Part shown: positions 34,515 to 64,000 of the stretch, in pieces
How positions within the stretch are numbered: position 1 is the stretch's first letter
Layout: each line of letters opens with the position of its first letter
NCBI RefSeq assembly: GCF_949628215.1
Contig: NC_134281.1
Coordinates: 38,548,512-38,612,511, forward strand
Source: Phalacrocorax aristotelis
Taxonomy: Eukaryota > Chordata > Aves > Suliformes > Phalacrocoracidae
DNA length: 64,000 nucleotides
Reading direction: 5' to 3'
Position numbers and translations under genes: made by a program
The notes under the pieces: model-generated
Told to the model about the DNA's origin: nothing
Databases searched by the model: none
Seen by the model: the letters and a program-made list of their open reading frames with translations, nothing else

Positions 34515-37500
34515 GTGAGTGTCAGAGGGCGGGGGCCGCGCCGCGCTGCGGCGGGGCAGGGCCGGAGTGGGCTGAGGGCGCGGGGCCGGGGCCGCAGCCG
34601 CTGCTCCGTGAGGTGGGCGCTGCCGGCGGCCCCGCCGACTACGGGGCCGTCCCCCTCCGCGCCCCGTCCCCAGGCGTGCGCGCACGGCCATGCCGTGCGG
34701 GGTCCGCCGCCGCTTCCCCCACCGCGGGGAGCATCGCCCCGTCTGCCGGCGCGGCGCCCTGAGCGGCGGCGACGCCCGACCGCCGTCGTCCCTTTGTTGT
34801 GGCATCCGCCGGCGGGGCGGGCGGGCCGGGCCGCAGGGGCCGGCGGGGCGCGGTGTGGCGCGGCTCGGCTCGGTGCATGCCCGGGCCCGCGTCCCGGCCC
34901 CGGGGTGGGCGCGGCGCGGTGAGGCGCGGCGGCGGGCGCGGGGTGTGCCCTGTCTCCGGGGCCGCTTCAAAGCTGCTGTGCGGCCCTGCCTGCTGCTGGT
35001 GCTGAGCTGACGTTCCAGACGTGCTAATTCAGGTTCGGCGCTGTGTAATTAAACAGTGCGGTTGTTTGGAACCCCTTCGCCAGCACAGGTGGATCTCGTG
35101 CGGAATCGCACGTGAAGAGAAAAAAGAGAAGAATTTGGAGCGAGAGCTTGGTTTGTTTTCTGGGTTTGTTTTTTTGTGTGTGTATTTTGTAGTTTGGGTT
35201 TTGGTTTGGTTTTGGGTTTGGGTTTTTTTCCCATCAAAATGCATCAATTCGTAGTCTCTGTAACTTGTTTGGGTTTTTTATTTTCTGCGTTCTATTGTCA
35301 CTCTAATTGGAAGTATTGCATAATTTAATGTCACCTTTTTCGCATTCATGGTGCAGAATGCTCTGGGTGAAGCGTGTGCATGTTGCAACAGGGATTGATG
35401 AATGCAAAGAGCTCTGCCGGTCACCTCTAAAGCGTGGTGCGATAAGGATTACTGTGGTGGCTCTAAAGCAACAGCTGATCTGAGCAGGGTGGAAAAATGG
35501 ATTACCAGAGGGCGGGCCAGTGAAAAATCTATGTCAGGCAGAAAAGGCTAGTGTATAAGAGGACACGCTGTGTATTGGAGTAAAAAACGTTTCAGTCGTA
35601 GAGTTCAACTGTACCAAGTTTGGTGAAGGTTTTCTATTAATGGCTTAATATGCTCAATATAGTTCATTTGACATAATGAATCGTGTAGTCTCTTAGGGTA
35701 AGATGGGTGTCAGTAAGTTGCGCTGTTGTGGGAATCAATTGTAATAAAAAAATTGGCCTATAGACTTTTTTTTGGTAAATTCTTTTGATGTAGAATAACT
35801 GGAAGATGATTAAGGGCGCGTCAGAAATGGAGCCACTAGGTACTGACCAGGCCCTGAGTACCCCGTGGGGTCTGTGTAGGCAGGACTGCGGAGCGGCCTC
35901 TGGGCAGGCTCAAGAGTCATATGTGACTGTGGGATGGATTAAAAGGTGAAATAACTCTATGCAAAACAGCCAGCTTTTAAAATATGTATTACTTCTTCAC
36001 ACTTGGTTTTTCTGTGACACCGCTCACCAAGATGCTGAGGCTATGGATATGCATTGCAGCTGTCACTGAAGTCAGCAAACCAAGACTTCTAATTAGGCAA
36101 CACTTCTCCCTTTAAACATATCACCGCTCTCTCAGAATGACACTTAAGATTTGAACTATAATATTTCAATCTTGTATTTCCAAGTAGTTAGAGATTTTAT
36201 ATTCCTTGCCCAGTTCTGTGAATGCACATTTTATGCTGTTGGCAGGTGACATTTCAGATGATAAATAACATAGGAATAATGCTTGGTTTAGAATGTCGCT
36301 ATTTACTTGTTTTCTAGAACATTAAACCTTACTTTAACTTTCTATCACATGAATTCATATGTGTTTTAAATTTCTAAGGGAAGCAGCTTAAAGAGGAAGA
36401 CTATTTAGACACTATTTTCAGGCAATTCTACCTTATAAACATTTTCCTGGTATAGTATATTTATGTGCATAAGTGTGTGTATAAATATTTTTTTTTTAAA
36501 GAATTGTTTTGTATGCTTACAACACTGTGAGAGGATTTTTCTTGTTGGTATGTTCTTAGAACACAACTAAAAACAGAATCAGAGTGAAACCTCTCTCTGG
36601 AAAATTCAGGAATAGGTAGTCTATGTTCCAAGGAGCTTGTTTGAAAGATGCCTCATCCACTGAAGCTACAGAGAAAATATGTGTCAGGTTTGTGGCAAGA
36701 AGTTGGAGTTTTTTCTTGATGATGATTAGTTCTTTCTTTGGTGATTAGGAAGAAAACAAATTTAAATACAGAACTAGGGGAGGATGGTAAGGGGGAGTGG
36801 GCAGGAGAAAGAAGGAATGAGGACAGGTGTGGAAGAGTGCTACAACCTTTTTGTCTTACCCAGTCTTATCAGAACAGCAAAAACCTGGTTGGTAGAAGGC
36901 ACCTGGAATGTTAAGCTCTAATACTCATTTACTTTCATTTATACCTCAGGCTAGCGCTGTGCTTCCATCATTCTTGAGTATTAGTGCTTGAGCTGATCAG
37001 ATTGTGACGTTACATGCCATATGTGCTGGCAGAAAGCAATATAGTGGATTGGACCACAGATGCAGCTTGAGCTCTAATCTTGAGTTTCCCTGCTGTTCTT
37101 TGCTTTTTAATTGTTATTAGTTTTATTCATTTATACATACACGCACACACGTGCACACACCACTGAATGTCAGAAAAAAAAAATACATTTCACGAGGGAT
37201 GATATGTAAGCCTATGTATATTTATAATATCATGGTAGCATTACAGTGCTGCTTATTCTTTTGACAGCGTAATGCTTATAAGAGAAGTCTGAGCTCATTA
37301 GCCGTAAAAAAATAAAATTAAAATCTTCTCTAGTAGGTTTACCGTTCTTTTCTAGTTATTTGTGTTGCTCTGACAGCAAATGCACACAAAATGTTTTCAT
37401 TATATTGTTCATGTATGAGCTTATCGGTGTACCTCTACTCTTCTTCAGAAGTTCAGTACCCAAACTATGTTTGGATATTATATTTTTTTTAACTGGACCC

Positions 37501-40500
37501 CAAAAGTGCTGTTACTAGTCCCACGTCGAATATGGAGGGTGCCAATCATCCCTTATTCTAATTTGTATGGGCAATATAAATAGAGCAAATGAAGTTAAGT
37601 GTTAGAATTGGCAAAGGCTTTATGTTCAGGACCAACCTGTTCTTTTAAAACTACAACGAAAAATGGAAGACAACTTCTTGCAGATGCTAGATTTTACTTA
37701 ATGTAGCTGGACTCTTAAGCGAAATACTGACTATTATGCTCATTTTCCCATCAATAGAATATATAAATAATTAATTTTAAGACAGTCTTGAAGCTATGTA
37801 GGGTGGTTTTCTCTTTGGACTTGAGTCCAGTAGATCCAGATGAAAAGAAAGCTGAACTTGGTGTTCCTGTCTTGAAAGAGAGTCTTAGTCTGAACTTTTT
37901 CTAGTAGTTTTCTGATGAGGAGTCTCAATATAGTGCTGCCTAAATTTTACTTTGCCTTTTGGCAAAGAAGGTAATTTAATTTATATAAAAACCACCAGTG
38001 CCATAAAGCATAATAAAATAGAAGTGCAAATGCATTAGGTGAGGTTGCGAGTTAAAATGTTAGTACTAACCTGCTGGTTACATTTGTGTTGATTTTTTTT
38101 CCTTCAGTGTATAGGAGTAGGGCTGAGTTTCTCTGGGACCAAAAATCCATATCCAGTTGCCAAAACGGGAAGTTGAAACAGTGCCAAAACGTAAGGAAAA
38201 AGCACCATTCTACAAGCCCTGGTTTTGGATTTGTGTGTCTATCTGCTTTCTTTCCTGCAGCAAAGCTTTCTGCAAGCCAGATTTTAATTTTTTTCCTTTG
38301 ACTTCACTAGCCAAGAGTGGGTGTGTGGTCTCCTTCATGAGACCCATCAAAATACTTGGTGATTGGTGTCTTCTCTGACTAAAATCAGAATTAAACCCAG
38401 CCATTTTAAAAAATAAGTTAGGCCATTTTGTCTGGCACAATTAGGTCTCTGTTGTTCCAAAATAAACTATGCGGCTGTAATTGAATGCTTTCCTAGTCAA
38501 ATATTCTGGCAAAAACTTACTTGGAAAAAAGTTGGTGTACAACTGTGAGGAAGACGGAAAACTTGGGGATTTAGACAATGTAGTACAAACCCCCCTTTTA
38601 TTAGTGCCTGGGTTTTTTTGTAGCCCTTGAAGGTCATTAGCATTGGTTTATGATGATCAGTGAGAAATTTCACTGGAATATTTCTCTCCCGGGGTAAATA
38701 ATTAATTTCATGTTTATACTTAGTATCTTATTTGGATGAGTCAAACTTACCATATCTGTTCTTTGATTTCTTATTACCAGTTTCTGTGCACCTTTCATAA
38801 TACAAGATAGATAACTAGCTTATGGACTCCAGTCTTCCAAGGCATCTGGAGGCTGCATCATCTCTTCAGCTTGTCTTGGGAGCTGCATTACACGCCTTTC
38901 AGCGTCACAGTTGCTAGATTTCTGCATAAGTAAATGGATGTGTGAGGGGATTAAGAAGTACTTTGATCTCCCCTTTTGAATTAAAAGGGGGAACAGCTGG
39001 GGTAACTATACCCTATTGCTGTGGACATCGTGCTCTGTATGGTCATCTCCCTTTACTAATTTTTCTTATCACTGTTATTCCACTGTCTCTCCTTGTTCCT
39101 GGGGATATTGCCTCCTGTTGATGGTTCATCTCTAACACTGACTGCTTCTCTGTTCTTTGGTGCTTTCTCATGATCAATGTAATTCAGGTTAAGACTTTAC
39201 TACTGCCAGAAAGCAAAGCTCTGTCAGTTCCTTGTGTCAGCATTAGTGCCCTCGTGTCCATGGAGTGAATAAATGTTTAACTTGTGCCTGGATCAGAGGA
39301 GTGGCCTGGCTTTACCATACAGCTCTGTTGTGGCTGCCATAAAGTGGCTGGGGGCATGTGGCTGAGTGCAGAGGTGAGAAGGACCACCCCTTTCTGCAGT
39401 AACATGGGCTTAAATTGAGCTTTTCCTGATGTGAGATGGCACTCTTGTAGCCACTAGTTTTTTGGGATTTTTTTTTTTAAGAGTTCCCAATGAGATGATG
39501 CTATGTGGCTTGGCTGTGTCATAAGGTTTCTTCCCACATCCCCAGATAGTTTTCAGCCAACCAGCTTGGGAGCTACAGCAGTGAAATAGTCTATGGTTTA
39601 AAAAAAAATTAAATGGCTTGTACTTTAAGTCAAGACTTAAGGAACTATGCAAGACTTAGCCAGAAGCAGAACATGCTACAACTCTCATATCCTTGGAGGA
39701 ATTGTAGTGCAAAGGAGCTTGGATGTTGTATCCATGGGAGCTTTAAACAAGCTGACTGCTGGGAGCCAGGGCGTTGGCCTGTCACTGCCCCAGCTGTATC
39801 TTCCTGCTTTTCCTTTCTGCTGGCTGGAGAGCTCATCAGGCCACTGAGCTGCTTCAATATATGAACTGCTGGAAAAGCTAACTCAGTGACAGAAGTGGGG
39901 AGTGCTAAGGAAGGGCTAGGAACACGCAGCTGTAGGCAGGTGAATGAATGGGACTCTGGCAGTCAGCAGTCAAACTGGCTTAGGCCACCTTGGGTTTGCA
40001 GCTTTAGATTCTTCATAAAGCATATAAACAGATATAGGTGTCCTTACGAAGGAACCATGAAAAGCATATAAGCCAAGGCTACTTTAAAAATGGTGTAGGG
40101 AAAGACTGCTTTTTTACTGTGCTGTGCCCTTTGTATGTGTTAGAAACACTGAAATTTATAAGATCTCTAGATGATGACATAGTAACTGGTGAATTTTTAT
40201 GCTCTTTGAACTTCACTGTTTGCATTTCAGAAAGGAAAATTTTACCTATTGCATACTTGGTAAGCACAATATTTTCACACTGCAGGAAGATTGATTTCTT
40301 AGTAAATTTGTTTATCTGGGCCCCTATATATGCTTAGGACAAATGAAAAAGATGCAGATCCATTGTTAGGTCTTAATTACGGCTTTATAATCAATCTCTT
40401 AAAATCAATTTCCTAATCTTGTCTATTTAATTTTTGTAATGTTACAATATTCTGATTTGTAAAACTGTATTTTTAGGGTTTTTTTTCAGTAGCCAACGTT

Positions 40501-40564
40501 TATTAAGCAAGCATAAAATAAGATATTGATTATAGCTAAAAATCTCTTTTCTTTTCCCTTTTAG
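34515..40564 (+). other. WDR47: WDR47 intron 1
   Basis: The first part is the G-rich downstream half of the CpG island, then a G/T-rich tract at 35148-35229, then about 5 kb of AT-rich DNA. A short inverted repeat (8-base arms CCCCTTTT/AAAAGGGG around GAATT) lies at 38970-38990. I see no exon or clear transposon. Confidence 0.7.
35148..35229 (+). repeat. G/T-rich low-complexity tract
   Basis: The + strand is nearly only G and T, with repeated GGGTTT and GGTTT units, about 140 bases past the edge of the CpG island. It resembles other such tracts in this window. Confidence 0.8.
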
Positions 40565-60746
<20,182 letters not shown>

Positions 60747-62025
60747 AGTGCAAACAGAGGCAACCTATGCAGCTAAAGCACAGACACCTGAGACTACAGA
60801 ACTGTAAAGGCAAAGTAATAATAATTAGGCATTGAGAGAGCAGCGGTTGAGCGGGAGTCAAGTGTCTTGTCAAGAGGAGGAAGGGCACTTGTCACCGATT
60901 TTTCTGGTTTCTAGGAGGTCTTGGTGTTTTTAGTATATTCTTTTGCAGTGCTTTCAGTCTTCCACGTGAACTCATGCTGCTGTGACCTGTCGTAGTCTTG
61001 TTGCCAAAGTCTGAGGAGAACTCTTACGTTTTCGATGTGCACTCAAAGTAACATGAATGACGTGTTTACAGTTTGGTATTAATTGCATTCCTTGGTCTTT
61101 GCCTGAGTGAGAATTTTATATAGGAACTTCAGTTGAGCAACACTTTAATCAAGTCTGTATGTAACTACTCCACACACGCACATGAAAGATAAATTACTTC
61201 CACTGTTTTCTCAGCTTTACTATATTCATCACTTCTCAACAAGAGGCCAAACTTCATAACATCTCCACAATTCCAGCTTTTTTAGTAATAAATTCTGAAC
61301 TTCAAAAGTGACTAGGCAGTAACCACATCTTGATTACAGTCCATTATATAGCGTGGGGATTTTTCTTTCTTTTCATCTAAACTGGGGGAAATGTTGCTGG
61401 TTTTACTATGTGACATTGTTTTCAACAAGCTTAACATGGGGCGGGGGGGATGATGTGGAAGTAAAATATTGATTATTTTATTTTTTCCATAGGAACATGT
61501 AATATTTTACTTTTTTGAATGCAACAGAATACCTCTGTGTATAATGTACTGTAGAAAAGAGTGGATTGGCAGCAGTTGTCACAGTGAGCTTAATGGCTAT
61601 CAGTTTTTTCAAGTGAAAGGGATACCATTAATGCTATAATAGAAACCAGCATGGCTTAAAATGCTATGTCTGCATGATAATTTAAGAATTAAATTGTTTA
61701 AATTCCCGGCTCAGAAGCTTATCTGAATTTTGTTTCTTGCACTGTTTATGTATGGGAAATGGCAGTTTTATTTCTACAAAACTTTAGATTCTAATGTTTA
61801 TGTATTGTTATATTTTCATATTGTACAGTTCTTTTACTTTTTAAAATATAAACCTTAAAGTTTAGGTTATTTATTTATTTGAACGTCAGTTAAGTTTTGG
61901 ATTCTCTTGGTTACTAAATTATATGTGCACTGTAGCAAGCATTTTTAACTATCGTATAAAAGTGGAAAGGTAACTCTAGAAGTGTATCTGTGCTATAATC
62001 TCAATAAAGACCTCCAACACCTGCA
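60747..62025 (+). other. WDR47: WDR47 3' UTR
   Basis: About 1.3 kb of AT-rich sequence from the stop codon to the polyadenylation signal. It contains no long open frame. Confidence 0.8.
62003..62008 (+). promoter_or_regulatory. WDR47: WDR47 polyadenylation signal AATAAA
   Basis: AATAAA in TCTCAATAAAGACC is followed about 45 bases later by a T/G-rich element (GGTTCTTGGTTTGTAG), a normal layout for 3' end formation. Confidence 0.78.
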
Positions 62026-64000
62026 GCTCTCTCACCTGCTACTTCTTGGGTTCTTGGTTTGTAGTTCCTCAGAGCCACTCTGATGCTGAAACTGTGTCAA
62101 AATCTGTTGTGTGCCTAGAACGATCAAAGACACTAGATCTTTGCCGTTCCCAAGCACCTGACTCCGCAGTGCGGTAAGCAGCAGTGCAGTAGCGCAGAGC
62201 CGAACAGCTGGTTTTTTTTCTACAGTGGATGTCCAGGTTAAGGCCCTAATGCTGCTTTGGAGGAAAATCTTGCTATGCTGTCCTCCAGTTGTCAGTCTGT
62301 GGTCACAGCTGGCAGACTATGTTTAATTAGTACTACAAATCTTTAAAAACTAATTTCCTTAAATGAATTTCAGTACAACTTGTGTTTTACAGAGGGGATC
62401 TAGTTTTACATCTTTTTTTTTTTTTTTTTTATGTGATTCTGAGCTGTTCTTGTGTGGGAGCTCGTACTTACTAAAGCAAAATCTTCTTCTTCTCAGTCTG
62501 CCTGGATCTGTAGACAATTAAAAATACAAAAATAAATCCATGTACAGGATGAGAAAGGGGAGAGGAGGAATTTGGTGGGAATTGCTGCAGCTTCCTCCCC
62601 TGCAGGTGTGCTGGTTCGGCTCTAGCACTGCTTCGCCCTGGGCAGAGCAGGGAAAGGTAACTACTGTTGCCTCCGTGCCATAGCTGTGTTTCCCCCTGCC
62701 TTGGCTGCGTGTGTTCCTCAGCCTGTGTTCCTCAGCCTGCTCCTTGTGGGTGTTAACTATCCTCCTGACCGCTGCCTCCTGCCTGCCTGGAAGAGCAGGG
62801 CTGAGGCAGCAATGCTGAGCTCTCCCCTGCACCTGCTGGTAGCTGCAGCTGGTCACACTGAGCTGGTCATACAATAGTTTGTGTATTCTTGCTAGTCTTC
62901 TCTTTGGGAAGAAAACAACGTAAGTGAAGCTTGACCGTCTAATGGAGAACTGAGTTTTTAAATAACACTGGAGAACACTACTTTCGTTTGTAAGATTCAG
63001 GTTTTTTCATATAGCATGTTATATGCTGAACCAAATATCTGAACTTCTTCTATTTATTGATGAAGGATGCTGTTTCTTTTTGTATCACGTGCAGTTGTGC
63101 TAATAGGGAGTAGGAAAGTTGAAGATGCAACGGCTGACCTCACAGACACGCTCTATTACGATGCAGCATCAGGAACGAGAAGACCTCACAAGGAAGAAAA
63201 AGGGTGTGTGAGTCTGTGCCGCCCCCCCCCCAAGCAGTCCTTTAGCCACATGCTGTTGAAAGATCGCCCTTAAAATCATGACATCAGGAAATGATAGAAT
63301 TATGGTGGGTTTTAAGGTCTTGTAAGGTTACATTGGAATCTATACACAGAAGTGTGTGTGCCCATTGTTAAAACTGCAAGAAAAAAGTAGCAATCTATTA
63401 CTGCAGATAATTTCGCTCAAGGCCTTTTACTGCTGAGTTCCTGTTGCGCACGGATCATGTGACAGGACACGCGCTTTTTCTTGCCAAGGGGTGGCTGATT
63501 TACACAGGTTGTGGTTCCACAAGTTATTTCTCTGAGAAGCAATGGGTTAAGCAGTGCTTGCAAGTTCAAGTGTAGTGTTAATTTTCAAGATACTTAAGTT
63601 CCTGGCTGATCAGAGTTGGGGGAGGGTAAGGTTAACTATTTTACTCGAATTATCCAGTTCCCCTTTTTGACTACAGAAGTCAACAGTGTTATGTAATGTG
63701 GGGCATCAGTTTTCAGAAGGAAGATCAGAATAGGGATGGAGTCCTCTGCTGTCGATAATTCATGAAAAATGAGAAGATGAAATAGGAAAGGCTACTTTTA
63801 ACAAGGTAAGTCATCTTGGTTGTCTTGTATGAGGGCTGGACTCTACACACACCACGAGATGGGTGTTGCTTACCCAGAACGCCTGTGCGCACGTGGCACG
63901 GCAAGCGGCGGTTGGTTGTACGGGCACCCTTCGATTTGGTCGTTCTTCAGTTTTCAAGTTTGGTTTTGTGGTCTTGAATAATACCATTGCAGTGCTTCAC
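62026..64000. other. intergenic region downstream of WDR47
   Basis: I see no recognisable gene. It has a T-run at 62411-62430 and a C-run near 63222. A consensus splice donor AACAAG|GTAAGT at 63805 could by chance or truly belong to a transcript extending beyond the window. Confidence 0.6.

Larger units (their letters stand above)
33610..35005. promoter_or_regulatory. WDR47: CpG island promoter of WDR47
   Basis: The base composition jumps from AT-rich to very G+C-rich with dense CpG at about 33610 and falls back at about 35005. GC boxes (GGGCGG) occur repeatedly, for example near 34355 and 34818, and no TATA box is evident. This is the expected promoter type for a broadly expressed gene. The long open frames on both strands inside it are by-products of G+C content. 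Confidence 0.9.

Noticed and set aside
34359..34922. 187-codon plus-strand ORF across the WDR47 exon 1 donor
   Set aside because: It runs straight through a strong splice donor and has the same low-complexity G+C-driven composition. WDR47 has a clear start in exon 2.
34470..34970. 166-codon minus-strand ORF in the CpG island
   Set aside because: Same reason: compositional artefact on the strand opposite the WDR47 promoter and intron 1.
38970..38990. Short inverted repeat CCCCTTTT/AAAAGGGG
   Set aside because: Eight-base arms are expected by chance in a window this long, with no supporting context.

Overview
The window is vertebrate nuclear DNA, and the sequence points to a bird. Two genes split into many short exons with GT-AG introns sit in AT-rich DNA. 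The interspersed repeats include 3' ends of CR1 LINEs, with the tail seen antisense as CATAGAAT/CACAGAAT units, and a solo-LTR-like element of a type common in birds. The LTR suggests a bird outside the chicken lineage, but I hold that weakly. There are no bacterial genes, CRISPR arrays, tRNAs or rRNAs.

Region 1-26112 is the 3' two-thirds of CAMSAP2, a microtubule minus-end-binding protein, on the + strand. Eleven coding exons (8603 to 26112) join in perfect phase to 1170 codons plus a stop. They encode the last helix of the calponin-homology domain, a 2.2-kb central exon with two coiled coils, a third coiled coil, and the C-terminal CKK domain. The first roughly 320 residues lie upstream of the window. 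The 3' UTR runs to about 29085. From about 29.1 to 33.6 kb is an intergenic spacer in which I see no gene.

A sharp CpG island (about 33610-35005) carries the promoter and a non-coding first exon of WDR47 (nemitin), also on the + strand. Its 14 coding exons (40574 to 60746) join in phase to 919 residues, with LisH, CTLH, a coiled-coil linker and a C-terminal WD40 propeller. A polyadenylation signal lies at 62003. The last 2 kb hold nothing I can assign.

The two genes are head-to-tail neighbours, and their products are known to work together: WDR47 acts with CAMSAP proteins in neuronal polarity and in building ciliary central-pair microtubules. In human the two genes lie far apart on chromosome 1. 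This linkage, a 105-bp stop-free in-frame intron in WDR47 and a NAGNAG acceptor are the most interesting points. I found no evidence of a wholly new biological system.
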